NCBI GenBank assembly: GCA_035582835.1
Contig: JAYKAV010001278.1
Location: forward strand, 971,542 to 1,035,541
Length of the DNA stretch: 64,000 nt
Origin: Phoebastria nigripes
Taxonomy: Eukaryota; Chordata; Aves; Procellariiformes; Diomedeidae
Direction: 5' to 3'
Every line of letters begins with the position of its first letter. The stretch's first letter is position 1. Shown here in pieces: positions 1 to 14,031 of this stretch. The notes under the pieces are model-generated. The model worked only from the letters and a program-made list of their open reading frames with translations, did not search any database and was not told the origin of the DNA. The position numbers and the translations under genes were made by a program.

Positions 1-3000
1 TCCAAATATGTGACCACTGCTATTTGTTTCAATATAATTTCCAAATTTTAACTAGCTTGACTTTCAATGATTCTTACCTCTATTACAGCAATTTTTAAAA
101 TATATTTTATTCATCCCTACTTTTTTTGACATCCAAAGTGTACCATTCTTCCTTTATGTCTGAAGTAACTTGCTCCACCCAAGAATATTTTCCAGTCTAA
201 GCCTGTTCTTCACCAAAGCCAGTCTAAAAAAAGCAAAGAAATTTGTTGGCTACAACATCGATAAATATCTGGACTATCACACCCCCTCTCCCCCGAAAAT
301 TAGTCTTCCAGAATAACACAAATCCTGCTTCTTTTTGTCTCTCTAGTAACAATACAAAGATTTCTATGTGTTATATTAAATCCTGATGATATGTAATACT
401 GTCTCAATTTTCCTCCAGAACCACCTCTTTATAATCATTCCCTAAAGGGATATTATATAAATTGACTCTGTTTTATCCATACTGTGGCTTTACCATGAAT
501 GCTACCTCATTCTTAATGTACAGATCTGTTATGCTCACTTAATCTTTTCTTCCATGCAGCACACATTTGTTAACTCTATATCTGTTTGGTCCTTCAGAAC
601 TTACTCTCAATCCTCTGCTTTTGTTGCCTTGTTCCCCACTCTTGCACATGGTATTTCAGTGCGCCTTAGTCCCTTTCAGTAGCGAGCACTGTGTTCTCAC
701 CAGTGTTAGTTCAATCTTTATTGCCATGCACAACATGGCTAGGCGTAAGTCTCAGTGTACCTATTACTGAAATACATTTTGGTTTTGTCTGGATGATGTG
801 AAATAATGTTGCATAAAATTTTAGAAGTATTAATTAAAGGTAACTCTCAAATAAAGAGTAGATGCCTGTTTTAACAAATAAAGAATCAGTTTAATAAATG
901 TTAGGATTATCAGTAGCAGTTTAGACAGGCTACTTATCAAGGACAGCCACTCTTCCTTGACATAGGAAGGATACGGGTGTGGGAAAAGGTTCATTTATTG
1001 ATTTTTAAAGCTAGAGAGTTAGAGAGACAGTAGTATAAAATGCCAGTTGTTGTTGTGGTTTGGTGGTTTGTTTTGTTTTGTTTTGTTTTAGGAAAGTTGA
1101 CTTTCACCAAATTTCCAAGAAGTTCCTGTTATTAAAAAAAGTTATCACTTAGTTGAGAAAAGTTTCACAGTAGCTGAATGGACGTTTGATGTAGGTATTC
1201 TTCTTGTATACAAAAAAACCCCCAACTTTATAAATCTCGAGGCAGTGGTTGTCTGACTTCTTCTTCAGCTGAAACATTAGAGTAGAATAAAAGGCTGATT
1301 TTTTTTTTCTACTGTTCGCATGAATTAAATTATATTTGTATTATTTTACATTCATTTATTTTTCTGTATTAATATTTATGTCAAAATCATTTCATATCTT
1401 TATTCATTGTAAATTCACCAGTTTGTTTCTAAGCTTGAATAAACTTGTATGTTAGGAGAGAACTTCTTTGCAGGTGCTCCTAAAATATCTCTTAAGAACA
1501 ATCTAAGTGGATCAATAAATTGTCTAATTAGAATAATTCACTTTCTTCTAGTTTTGATTTATATGGTAGTAAATCCTATCTGAAAATAGCAAATGGAAAA
1601 AAACTTCATTCTTCACCAGAGCTTTGTTACATGGAGAAGATTATTCTTGTAGTAGTGTGTGTATGTAGTGTAACTTCAATTTTAAGTCCTCAGTAGCTTT
1701 GAAATTAGTGGTGGCAAATGAAGTGCTTTTATTTATCAACTCCTAATGAAGTCAGGCAGCGTGTATCGTATTTTTGTAAATGTCACTGGCCTAAGGTCCC
1801 ACCACATTCTGCCACATCCTCAATTCCATGTAATAACTTACCATTTGGGTTTAACTGTAGAAGTCATCATTGGCTTTCTTTTCATTTCTCAGCTTATTTA
1901 CTGCTGTCATGACTAGGCTTTACTAGTACCATGCAGAAACCTATAGAAAACACAGAAAATGGACTGGTGAACATCAAAGGTAAAAAGCACTGGAAATGCA
2001 GGAAGACCGTTCTCTGCTGTGCCAGGCTAGTGCTGACAATCTTCAGGGAATTTCACTTGCGAAACTGAACTGAGCTGTGTTAACTGAAAAACTAAAGTTT
2101 ACAGAGTTAATTTCTATGGAGTTATTAACCAAAGCAGCATATTCCCTACCAAACCAAAAATATAAGTCACTAATGTAAATCGTGGGTCTGCTAGAGTATG
2201 TTTGTGTAAGAATTATAATATACATATGATACATATAATACCTTTTATAAGGGAAAAAGATGTTTTCCCCTTTTTTTTGCATGTGAACATGCATGAACAC
2301 ATGCAAATCTAATTCTGTATCAGAAAGGTGCTCAGCATAGAAAGTCACAGCTGACCTGGTGAGGATTTGGCAAAGTGGAAAAAGAGTCTTGTAATGGGGG
2401 AATTTGGAAGAAAGCTTTTTTCTGTCTTTCTAATATTTTTTCCTCTTAAATATGCTATAATAATCAATTAGTCTATTATAAATATGAATAACAGCCAAAA
2501 TGAATAATACATTATGCAATTAACTGTCTAAACCAAATGCAATGCAGCTATTTTTACTGTGATTTAGGGAATCTTGTGGAAAGGTTTCATGCTAGACTGT
2601 TACATATACTAGTCAGAAATGGTTTGTAGTATCGGGGATATAATCATATGTAATGACAGAAATGGAGAGAGGTGTAAAGAGAGTGACAGTTTGATTAATA
2701 ATGACAATTCTGAGTGTGCTGTTTCTCAGCCTTGCCCAATTATGACATTTGGATGTCATTTTTAATTTTCACAAATTTGAGCTAGTAGAAATGGTAGTGT
2801 TAGTCTTTCCAAATTCACAAAGACCAGACCTCTGCATCTGTTAGACAAACCATGTCTGTTTCTTTCAGTTACCTTTCTAATTGAATGGTGGGTGAGATTT
2901 AAGTGCAACTTTATTCCTGTCATGCATATTTGAGTGCTAGATAGAAATATTTTCTCCTGACTGCTGAGTAGGTTTGCATCTATTTTTTCACTGCAGAAGC

Positions 3001-4379
3001 TGCAACCCGTATTTTGATAAGTATGGTAAGATTTTAAAGTTTAAAAAGAAATAATCTGGGAAATTTCACTAAAAGGAGAAACTTGGAGAGTTTTCTCTGA
3101 TCATGTGTTAACTTTGGTATCGGCAGGACTTGAAAACTGAACATCTATGCATAGGATGTTCTTGATATAATTTTAAAAATACATCTTTTTATTAGTATTG
3201 ATATAGCTGGTGCAGATAAAACACAGCAAACAAAAAGAATTAACTTTTCTCAGATGTGGTATCTTCCAGTTCTAATTCTGTCCTGTCCTTGTCCTTTATA
3301 CACTGAGGTGATCATGCAAATAAAGATCAGAAAAATAATCTGGGCATTGTGTGTAGGGCCAAAAGTAAATGCTGATAATTTATGTAAGCCTAGGTAATCT
3401 AGAAGTTTAACCCAAACATCTGAATCATCTGGTGTTTCTGCAACAGCATTGTATTTTCTTTCCAGAATAGTTTACTTCAGCCACAGCTCAAGTGGTAGAA
3501 AAAGAACCATAATGTTCTTGTGAGGAGCTGTTATTGCATCTAAGGCTTGCAGTGGAGGCATATGATTCCCATTTCCTCTCGCTATTCCGGTCAGGAGGAA
3601 ACAATAACTAAAACTGAGTATTTTTGGTCCTTCCGTCCAGCACTGGGGGCTACTTGAGGAGTCCTTCTGGCTGGCCAACCTGGAGCTCTTTCCAGATGCC
3701 TGACTTTACTCTGGATTGAATTGTGTTCTTGCCTTGTACGAAGGTAATTCTTGCAGAATTTACCACCATCTGTCCCACAACCTGAGTTTGTCCCATAACT
3801 GCAGCTGTGTCACAAATACTAGGTACATGAATGAGTATAGCTTGTTCTTAATGGTGGTAATTAATGTTAGATTTGTAATATTTTTAATTTCACACATAAT
3901 TCAGAAATAATAGTTACTAATTTGACCGGTCTACAGCTGAAAATGTGTTGCTTTTCAAGGGGATAAGATCGGTTCTCAGCATGTCTTTTAGTTGCAGGGA
4001 ATGGACAGCAGATACTCAGGAGAACTGGTGTATATGAAGAGCTACACCCAGGAAACCATTTGAACCAAACCAACTTTTATTAGCCATAGACAAAACGTAT
4101 GACTACTAAGAAGCCTGTATTAGCACCACTTTTAATACTGCTACCAAAAATATCTATACACAGAGCTACTGAAAACATCCCAATTTGTAAGACTGGCTTG
4201 TAGCAGTCTTAATGAATTTTGGCTGTGTTGCTCTCCAGGGACAGACAGAAAGGGCTATAGCACCAGTCACCACTGTGGCAGATGTAGCAACCTACTTTTC
4301 TGTTTTGTGCTAGCTCCATGCCACAGTACTCAACATCCCTGTGGGAATAAGACACACAGTAGCTGTGACCAGTTTACTT
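1..4379. other. Gene-free AT-rich sequence
   Basis: I find no gene here. Open frames are at most about 101 codons, with low-complexity Phe/Ser/Leu-rich translations and no domain. The segment holds a short TTTTG repeat (listed separately) and AT-rich unique sequence. No transposon end, tRNA-like motif or CpG-rich promoter is visible. Confidence 0.7.
1067..1089 (+). repeat. (TTTTG)n short tandem repeat
   Basis: About four pentamer units of TTTG/TTTTG in a G/T-rich context starting near 1048. This is an ordinary simple repeat with no sign of being a retroposon tail. Confidence 0.8.
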
Positions 4380-4401
4380 TATTAAGTAAATTTACTTAAT
4401 A
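4380..4401. repeat. 22-bp perfect palindrome
   Basis: The inner 20 bases, attaagtaaatttacttaat (4381-4400), equal their own reverse complement, and the flanking T (4380) and A (4401) extend the match to 22 bp. There is no spacer, so the DNA could extrude a cruciform, or two identical half-sites (attaagtaaat) could bind a dimer. No function is assigned. Confidence 0.9.
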
Positions 4402-7400
4402 GAAGAAGTTAATTAAACAACTTGCATGGGTAATCTCTTTCAGTGTAGGCTTTTGGAGAATTTATTGCTTTTCCTTTTCATTGCTTTTCGTTAACTGATA
4501 CTTCTGTTTCATTGAATTCTAGAATCAGTCCATCTGCATTAAAAATTATTTCACAGTTTCTGATCAGAAAGTGCATATCAGGAGAGGTTCTGAAGTTTCT
4601 CATGAGTTAAGGATTCATTTCTTTGTCTCAAGGAAATGAGCCAAAAGTGTTCTATCCAAAGGATGTTTGAAATTTTTTTTTCCTCAAAAAAACCATACAA
4701 ACTGGGTTTGGGGTGCTGTGTGGTTTTTTTTTTTAATTTCCCAACAAGCTGCTATTTCTCCAGGGTACAACATAAGTTTTATTTTGTTTCTTTAAATGAA
4801 ATTTTGTTTTGTAAATGAAACATGGTATTAATGCTAATATATCAGTATTTGAGACTTCGAAGATACAGTCTTTCTAAAGAAAAGCTGGGAATATGGGCAT
4901 ATTTTCCAGTGCAATAAATATTGCTCTCTATTTTTGAAAATAGGACCTGTACAAATTTAAAATACATGAAACTTTAAAATTCATTGATAAAAAGTTTACC
5001 AATCTTAGTCTTCATTTACCCCACCTTGGCATGTTAGTTTGTTGAACCAACCCTTCCATGTTTCAAAACATCCAAGAAACCTATTAGACCTGAAATCTGT
5101 GTTCTGTTCCCTGACTTTGCAGTTATCTTTGCAATTATCTCAAGTCTGTCGTCTTGTTCACCTGGTTTTGTGCCACTTCTCAGTTAAATGTGACTTCATT
5201 TCTTCTGCAAATGATTTTTGATTAGGAGGAGTCATTTGTTTCCTATGTGAGTATTTCTCAATTAACTGATCAGCAAATTTGGCCAGGAGGTTTTTGTCCT
5301 TTCTTTCTGCTTCAGTATTTTTCCCCTGTTTGAACCAGAGGTTTCAAGAATCCCCATCACGCTATTGCTCTCTTGTTGTTTGTTTCTTGTCAAATACCTG
5401 CCTGCTCAATTCATTTTTAATAATGTCAGCAAATAAAGACAGTTTTGGTTTGCTTATTTATCAATTTGATTTTGTTCCAAAATCCCTCTTATGTATGGAA
5501 GAGCCTTTATGCCTTTACTTGAAAGATCTTAAGGGTTAGCTACCTTTTTTTTGTTTCGCAACCATGTATATCTGCCACTTCATCGGCAAAACAGCATAAA
5601 ACATCTGAATATGGTTGGCAATCATTTATTTTTAAAAATTGACCAAAATTTTAAAGAAAATCTGAAATTTTCCCACATGATAAAAAAAAAAATTATATAG
5701 AATGTTCTTGACCTAATCTTCTTGAAAATCTTTACGCTTTTTTATATATTGCTAGGGATTGCTATTTGCAATAAATACTGCTGCTGTTCTTTTTGTTGCA
5801 AATTTCCAACTACACAAAGATACTTACTCAAAAGAGTTCCCCAGATGTGGCACGCTCCTTGGGGGTAACTGCATTAATTCATCCCTTTATTAGGGTATTT
5901 GTTTTTCTAAAGATTTTGTTGCAGCTGCAGCCACTTTGGAATTATGAAAAATATTGAGGCCAGTAATTAACATCTAAATCCTTTCTTCAAACTGAAAGGG
6001 CAATTTATATTTAAAGAAAATTGTAATTGGTGTTTAGGAGATTAAGCTTTCTACAGGCTGGAATATTAGTTCTCCCAGTCATGCAGTTCAGTAACTGACC
6101 CTTATTAGCTATCACTATTAGATCAGTTTAAACATGAAAGGTGAAAACCTACTTCTATTAAAGTTGTTGGCAAAGCTCCCAGTGACCTCAGCAGAGCCAG
6201 GATTTAGATGTAGAAAGGGCCTCTCAGAATTATGTTCTGGTTTGGAAAAAGGAAAACTTCACTCCTATTTCCACAAGGAAAGAAAAACTGGAAATTCAGT
6301 AGATGAATGATTTTATCACAAACTTCTGCTTGTCTCGTTTTTTTCCTACGCGCGTCTCAGCTGGATGAAATTTTTGAATCTTTACTTGTAGTGTTAGTAC
6401 TGAGTGTGTAGGTAGGTCTTCACAAAACAAAATCTGAAATCCAACTAGCTGATCTTGTGAAAAAACTTCCACTGCTTTGTAACATAGGCTGGAAACTGCA
6501 ATAAAAAACCAGTGGATTTTTGGATTTTAATTTGAAAACCCTTTTTCATTGATCCTATGGAAGAAGAGAGGAACACAGAACTTTAAAATCTGCACTGCAA
6601 CTCTCACTATAAACTCTGGCAGAGTTGCTTTACTGTCCGAGATGCATGTTTGAGCGTGCATAATTTCATAGATTAAACCCACAGGCTATTAGTTTCCTTG
6701 TGTCTAATAAACATGATCTATGCAGAATTGATTTTGCTGGGCCAGTTTCAAGATGAAAATGTATTTTTATCTATTTTTCTAAAGTGTTTGTTGAGGTCAT
6801 TTCACATACTGCAGCAGGAAAGGTGAACGTTTCATGAGATAGATGAGAGGCGAAATGATAAAATCTTGCTCGAATGAGTTGGCCTGCACCAAATTAATCC
6901 AATCTCAGTGTGAAAATGAGACTGGAAAAAAAATATGTGCAAGAAAGGCAAGGCACAAGCACAAAGCCTAATTTTTTTCATAAGCCCCATGTAACACTTT
7001 GTCTTTAATCTTCCCTTTTGGACATTATTCTGGAATGTGCACTGCACTCCCATCAAATGTTGGGTTGGAGGCAACTCAGATCCTTTTATCTTTTTTTTTT
7101 TTCCTTCTCTTTTTGAACACTACTCTGAGTCCCTCTGTATTGTTCCTTGCCCTTCAGCTACACAGAGACCAAATGCAGATGAAAAAGCCAAACAGATTGA
7201 TTCTGTACAAGTTATCTGAGCGATGACTAGATGGTAGGCTATTCAACTGGTCATCTAGGACGTGCCTCCTCTCAGAACCTCTGGTGAAATAGGTCTTATC
7301 AGTCATTTGGTTTTGTTCCTCCTTCTTACTAGATTGCTCCAACCAGCAAAAGAGACACTACAATAATGGGGATTTTGAACAATATTTCCCTATTATTACT

Positions 7401-8120
7401 TAAAGATGTATTGTAAAGGCTGTAGAGATTGTCTAACATTGACGCAGAGCATGGATTTATACAAACTTTCAACATATTTTTTGCAGTACTTTCTGCCCTC
7501 CCATTTATTCAAAGGTGTCAAACATTTTCTATTCCCATAATAAATGTCTGAAATACAGAATTTGTCAAACTTGGCAAGACATTTGCTGCATCCACGCTGA
7601 TCCATTTTCCAGTCAGTCTCTGACTGAAAGAGTAGAAAGAATCCAAAGAGCAAAAGGAAAGTTTCTCTCTGTTGTGGACTGACTTTTGTAAGAGCTGGTA
7701 GAAGGAAGGTCCTGTCTCTGATAGTTCATATAGCTTTTCTTGCTTTTTATGTCAAAAATTTGGATGAACACATTCAATAGAAAAAACTATGCTATTAACA
7801 TATTGAGTTGTTAAGTTAACATGTTAGTTCCAAATCGCATTTTTAGTAAGAGAGAGAAATCCTCTCCAGTGAGAAAGATACTTCATTGGAAACTTTATAA
7901 ATGCATTCTGCCTTTTCGCTTCATCATGGGTTTGATTGAGTGAGGATGTTACTTGATTTTCAACCCATTGCTTAACTTAATCTATTTTTTAGAAGTGTGC
8001 TTGGACTATGTTAGCATCTGAGCTACCTAAATAATTATTTTCATTGTTTGTCCATGTGGGAGAGAGGGAGCATTAGTGCATTTTTTCAATATCTATAGTT
8101 ATTGATATATGTAAATCTGG
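4402..8120. other. Gene-free AT-rich sequence
   Basis: No gene is supported. The longest open frame is about 86 codons and none resembles a known family. A T12 run lies at 7091-7102. The remainder is unique AT-rich DNA without recognisable repeats. Confidence 0.7.
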
Positions 8121-8139
8121 AAGGGAGGGAGGGAGGGAA
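8121..8139 (+). repeat. (GGGA)n short purine repeat
   Basis: Four GGGA-type units within an uninterrupted purine stretch. Four GGG runs with single-base spacers could form a G-quadruplex on the + strand. Confidence 0.75.
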
Positions 8140-11100
8140 ACAAGTTTTTTAAAGCGACCTAGGGCACCTTTTTCAGATATGTCTGTGCTGATAGAGACTG
8201 GAGTGAAAAGGATAATTCTAGACAATTTTCAGCAATGTATAAAGAGCTGAAGATTTTTACAGCTCTGTTATAAATATACAATTGATTTTCCTTTAGATTC
8301 TTTTCTGGATGAATACTATAGAAAAATGAGGAAGTGCATCAAGATAAGTTTTAGTGATGAAGATTTTCCACTTGTTCACACACACTAAATAAGCTTTAAG
8401 CATTGAGGATGTAAATACAAGCTCTTGCTGTGTCATACTACAGATCAAAATATCTGCACTTACATCTTTTGTGATAATATAGCGTGTATAACATTTTCTT
8501 CCTGAGATGACCGTGTGTTTACTTGATCTATTTACCACTGTTTAAATGATTATACAATATATGGTACCAGTAGCAATTTTGCCCAAGCAGGGATGAGTTA
8601 AGATAATTATTATAATGGAATTTTCAGATTTCTCAGCTCTTGAGTACTTGATTTCTCAATTGACAGGGTTTTCATTAGGGGAGCTAGGGATAGATATGAT
8701 GACCTAGGAGAGCATCAGGATTCCTGTTTATCTATGAGTTCATCATGCTTCCCATTCTACTAACAGAAGCTACTAGGAAAAAAAACAGTAGTTCACTATC
8801 AGCTAGTTAATCGGAAATAATATAGGTAGATACAGAATAAACATGTTTAAAAGTCCCATACATATGTTTTAATAAAAATATATTTAAACTTACTTTTAAG
8901 CCCAATAATTTTTAATTGATATTGCATCAATTTAATACCGTAATAAAATTGTTGTATCACAGAAACCTTATGTGTAACTTTCTTACCAGTAAGCACCAAA
9001 TCTGGGCTGTGCCTTAAGCTGACCATGAGTCTTTATTATTTTATTTAAATAACTAGAAAAATCATCTCACCGTACATATAACTGAAAAGGTTCCCAAAAC
9101 ACGACAGTAGATTTTCCTCTGCTCTTACAGCTTGAGTCATCAGTAGGGTTAAAAGGAGAAGTGGTTGTCTAGCAACACTAGCATCTTTATTTCTTGTTTT
9201 GATAGTACTAACCTAGCAGCATCTGCAGCTAATGGGAACACAGTTTGGAGTTTTTTCTTACGGCTCCATATATGAAGCAAAATGCATTTTTAGTGGTAGG
9301 CAAGAAACTAAATACGACCTTTGTTTTAAAAAGATTGTATTGTCATTTTAATATCGATTAGTAATGCACATATATGGTAATTTTTAAAAGGTAATTTAAA
9401 AAATTGTATTCCTCAGAAATAATTGCTGACTGTAGATTGAATAATTCAAATTCATAAATTACAGTAGGTATCCTTTGGAGTCATTTGTGTATCACTAAAA
9501 AACATTAGGTATTTTCAGCTCTTTTTTTTTTTCCTCAGGTATTTTTTATCAAGTGACAACTAGATTTATATGATGATATTTTCTGCTGAATTAATATTCT
9601 TTGCACTTCTTATCCTCAGTAGACCGAGGTGTCTAGTGACCAAATTTCTTTAAAGCAGAGGAACAGTAGGCTGAAAGCATAAGGGAGGAGATGACTGAAC
9701 TTGGGAAATGGATGATTTCAAGATATTCAGCGTAAACAAAAGACAAATTCTTAAATGTGGAAAGGTTCAGAGGATGATAAGAAAGGAAAAAGATGGTGCA
9801 CCAAAGGAAAACTAGGCAGATGCCGTCAAAATCTAAGAGGAAGCAGCGAGAAGTAGAAAAGGTCTGGAAATAGTAATGTAGTTCTGAATCAGATTCAGAT
9901 GTGAATTCAGGTGTGGAAGATGTAGTTAACATGGTCCTGTGTGACTAAGTAAGTTAATAGCTCATTGGTGATATGCTTGCAAAGAGAGGACATCAGTGAA
10001 ATACTATTAGTAAAGCTGCTCAAAAATAGGCTGAATACAGTGGTTCTGTGTGTTAATTGGTAGGTTTGTATTTGTACAGTAACAGACTTTAACTCCCAGG
10101 ATAGAGGTGGGGTTTCTTCAGAGATGGTGGAGTGATAGTGAAGTTTTCTTTAAACCAAGTATTTCTAAATCAATATATTTCATTTTCAAGCACAGAATTT
10201 TGCAAAAAAAAAAAAAACCTGTAAGAACTGGGATACTGGATTTGATTAAAAGTTCTCCTGGCTCAGCATCCTGCTTGTGACAGCAACCTGTGAAGGTAAG
10301 AAACATTATACATACAGAAAAACCTGCCTTTGGTATATCTTTCTCACTTCTGGGAAGTAGTTTTGGGACATCTCAAATCAGAGGCTGCATGTGAATCATT
10401 GTTTTTATGGGTACTGTTGGACGTGTTTTCCATTAATTCCTCTCCTTCCATTTTGGATCAATTTATACTTTGGGTCTTGGTGCTATATGAATAGGGAGCT
10501 TCAAAATATTCTTGTTTTGTACTTTCTTCTGCTTGTTTTAGCCAGCTGCCTCATAACAACACTGATTTCCTACATATCTTGTATGACGAGGAATAGTAAA
10601 TATTCGTTTCCCACTCACTTTCTCTGTATTATTCATGATTTTATAGCTTTCTCTGATAGTTCTTCTCAGTCATTAGTTCCTTGAAAAACACCTCTCTTGG
10701 GAGGCAAGTACGGTGCCATGAAGCCAAGGATAGCTGTCTGCCTCACCCCAGCAGGTAGGGCATGGTGCAGACATCCATTTACATTGGGTCCAGAGAACAG
10801 AAGGCCAAGGATGTCTGTGGGGAGCCTTTAAAAAATGGAAATTACCTAGGACATTATTTATCCCATAGTTGGTGAGAAAGATAATCAGAAGTACTTTATA
10901 CCCCATTAAGTGGACTTGTTACTTGCAATTGCTAACATTATGAGAATTCTTGGAGTAGTGCAAGGTTTTTAATAACTCTTATGAGAAAAAGAAGTCTCTT
11001 CTTTTTCTGAAGATAACATCGGCACTCATTGATTTTCTCAGATATTGCATTTAAGTCTCCCAGAAATTTTTGTAAATCTTAGGCAAATATTATCGGCCCT

Positions 11101-14002
11101 GGATAGATTTTTCAATAAGCCAAACTCTTTTAGAATATTCTCTCCAAGATATATGTGTAAATGCAGTGGATTCTCGCCTGAAGCTTAGAAAGTCAATGTC
11201 ATATGTCTTATACTTTGAGAATGTACATCTGATTATCACAGAAAACTAAGTGTGAGCATGGCTGAAAAGTTGAAATACTGGAGTGTAATATCAGAAATGT
11301 TTAAGTTGAGCAGCCTTGATACATTTAATTACATGTCTGATGAAGGCTTCATGGAATAGTTATCTTTCCTAGTTTTGCTGTCAGTTCATTAAAGATTTAA
11401 CAGAGGAGTTATAAATATGGAGTTGTACTGTATTTGCACTGTTTGCTGGGGTCAATAGCTATATGGACAACACTAATCTGTTGTAAGTAATCTCCTTGTC
11501 ACAGGGGTTTCAGATGACACTGCGTACACAGCTGTTTTCTCTCATCTGCAGGTGGGCTGATCAGACACTCTGATCTGATGTTTCAACTTTTGGAGACAGG
11601 AAGATGTTGAAGTGCTGCTTGCATATAGTTATGGAGAAACTTAACATGTTTGGACGTGACTAAAGTCCCCTTACAGAAGTTTGCTCTGCAGTTTCAACAG
11701 AATGAAGTTTGAGCAGGAAGGGGCTAATCCTCCAGCCTACCCCAGACCATAGAGATGGTGTCAAGCTTTGGGAATGTGGCAGCAAATGAGATGAGGGAGA
11801 GTAAAATAACTCAGGGCAGGACTGAAGATGTAAGATGGTGTTTGAGGAATGAGATGGGAACAGAAATGGTGGGAGTTCGAGGAAGGAGGACTTCCTTTGC
11901 CTCCCTTCCCGAAGCTCTGCTCACTGGCCCCCTTGCTTGGGTGGGTCATTATCCTCAGAGTAACAGGACCTGGCTCACCCCTCTGCCAGAGCAGCCCATG
12001 TAATCTTTGGGTCTGTCTGTGGCTTTATTACTATTCATAAATAGTGAATAACAGCAGTACTTCCCCACCTACTCTCTATATAAATAGGTACATTTGAAGC
12101 TGTGAAACACGCAAAAAAATACTGTGATTAGACTGATACAAACCCCTAAATAAAAAGGGACAGGAATTTTAGTGAGATTTCACAAGTGGTTGAATTAAGG
12201 TCCCAACACCTGATCTTGTTAACAGCAAAAATTTTCAATTTACATAGCTGATGTAGGTATAGCACCATATTTTTTACACAAATAATTGATGAAGTACATT
12301 ACAAGGAAATACAGTCAGCATCAGCAAAGCAAGTGTAGGTGCTCACTGGAGGGTGAAACAAAACAAGAAATGAAAAGTCTGGAATCCTGAAATATATTCT
12401 CTAGAGGTCATATGGATTTTTTCCTTCCCTTCTATCACCTTGCCATCTCACAGCCTTCTTTCCCTTGCTCATATTTGTTTAAGTTTGTGCTGGTTAGAAC
12501 TAGGACTTCATTCGCCGTTACAGGAGTCATGTGCCTCTTTGAAAGAAAGCATGCTTTTCAGTTGCTGCTAATACATTTACTTTTCACACATTCAGATCAT
12601 TGGATTATTCTGTTGTATGGAGCAAATTGCAAGGGGTTTTTTTCATGTTTCAGAACAATATTGTCAGCTTATAGCTTAAGGAAGTTAGAGTTTGTAGGAC
12701 TGTAGGTTAGAGCAAGTAATTTCAGCAATGTTTATTATACTCATCTCTGAGCAGGCAAATTGATTTATTCTTCTGAGCACTTTCCTGCCTCTGGAATCAT
12801 CACTGCACATTAAGACTACTGTGAATGGTCATATTTAAGTGAACGCTTGTCCTGTATGATCCGTAGAACCATATTATAACATAATAATTGGCATGTCACA
12901 GCATGGTCTCCACAGCTCACTGCAAATTAGCAAAGCTCTGCTAAATATGTCAGTGCCACTGTAGGATGCCTTGTTGCCAGAATTTTCTCCAGACTAGTTT
13001 TAAACTTTCCATACACTGAGAATCATGTTGTTCTTCCTGTAAGACCATTCATTTCACAGTGTTGCTCTTATTGCGTCACTGAGTAACAGTCTAGGGCTCA
13101 GTATTCAAAACTTGTACTAGAGCTCAATCTCACACACCAGCATATTGCAGACATAGGCATGCATAAATCATCTTCTGTTTTCATTGTTAATACCCTTTCA
13201 GGTATTTGCAGACTGTTATGTCTTCCCATCCTGTCTCCATTTTCTAGCTGAAAATGGTTAATAAATATTTAATTATATAAATTTTCCATTATAAATCAGT
13301 TCTTCCATGCTCTAATCTGTTCTGCTGGTCTTTTCTTAACTCACGGCAATTTGTCAGTCTAACAGCTAACGTTATGTCCCGCGCTGAATTCATTCTTCAT
13401 AGTGTGCTCACGCTAAAAACAGTCCAAAGGTCAGGCAATTACCATTTCTGCACTCTGTGATGCATTGTCTTCATGGATTTTAGTCTGCAACTGGACTAAG
13501 CCTGTGTTGTTTTTTGGTATTGCTGCAACATGGGAGTATCTATTGCCCACACTTCTCGTTTGTTGTTAGTATTTCCTAGATTTCTTCCACTCGGTGAATA
13601 GCCAGCCACACGTTGCTTTCTATCTCCCTAGGTGTTTTTTATGTGCATTTTTCTAAATTGAAACTCATGCTGTCATTTTCTGCCCACTAATGCTTCTGGC
13701 TCTGTCACTTACATTTCTCAGCTCTGACTGATGTTCACAACTCTTTCTGATTTAGTATTGTCTGCAAATTGCACCAGAGCATTATAAAGATATTAAAAGA
13801 AAGGCAGATCTCGTTAAAGGATTCTAGAAGACATCTTCCCCAAAACTGAATATGTTCTCATCAACCATCTCGTCTGTTGTCTCCAGAGGATATCATACTT
13901 TGCCGTATCAGAAATCAAAGCTCATGCTTGAAAAGAATAATAATCTTCACTTTCTGATTGGTATCTTTTTTTCTCTTTTTTCTGGTTGTGGTTTGTTGTT
14001 TG
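8140..14002. other. Gene-free sequence with a purine-skewed patch
   Basis: No gene is supported. About 9653-9952 is strongly purine-rich on the + strand. This lowers the stop-codon density on the opposite strand and explains a 99-codon minus-strand open frame there. An A14 run lies at 10204-10217. From about 11690 to 12000 the sequence is locally more GC-rich, with short overlapping frames on both strands and no domain. Confidence 0.65.
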
Positions 14003-14031
14003 TTTTTTTTTTTTTTTTTTTTTTTTTTTTT
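14003..14031 (+). repeat. Poly-T tract, 29 bp
   Basis: Twenty-nine uninterrupted T bases close a T-rich stretch that starts near 13967. Read on the minus strand this is A29, which could be a retroposon tail. The minus-strand sequence upstream of it (14032-14100) has no AATAAA signal and no SINE or LINE motif that I recognise, and I find no target-site duplication. I therefore call it a plain homopolymer. Confidence 0.9.

Noticed and set aside
14003..14031. Poly-T tract as a minus-strand retroposon tail
   Set aside because: The minus-strand sequence leading into it shows no retroposon features and no target-site duplication.
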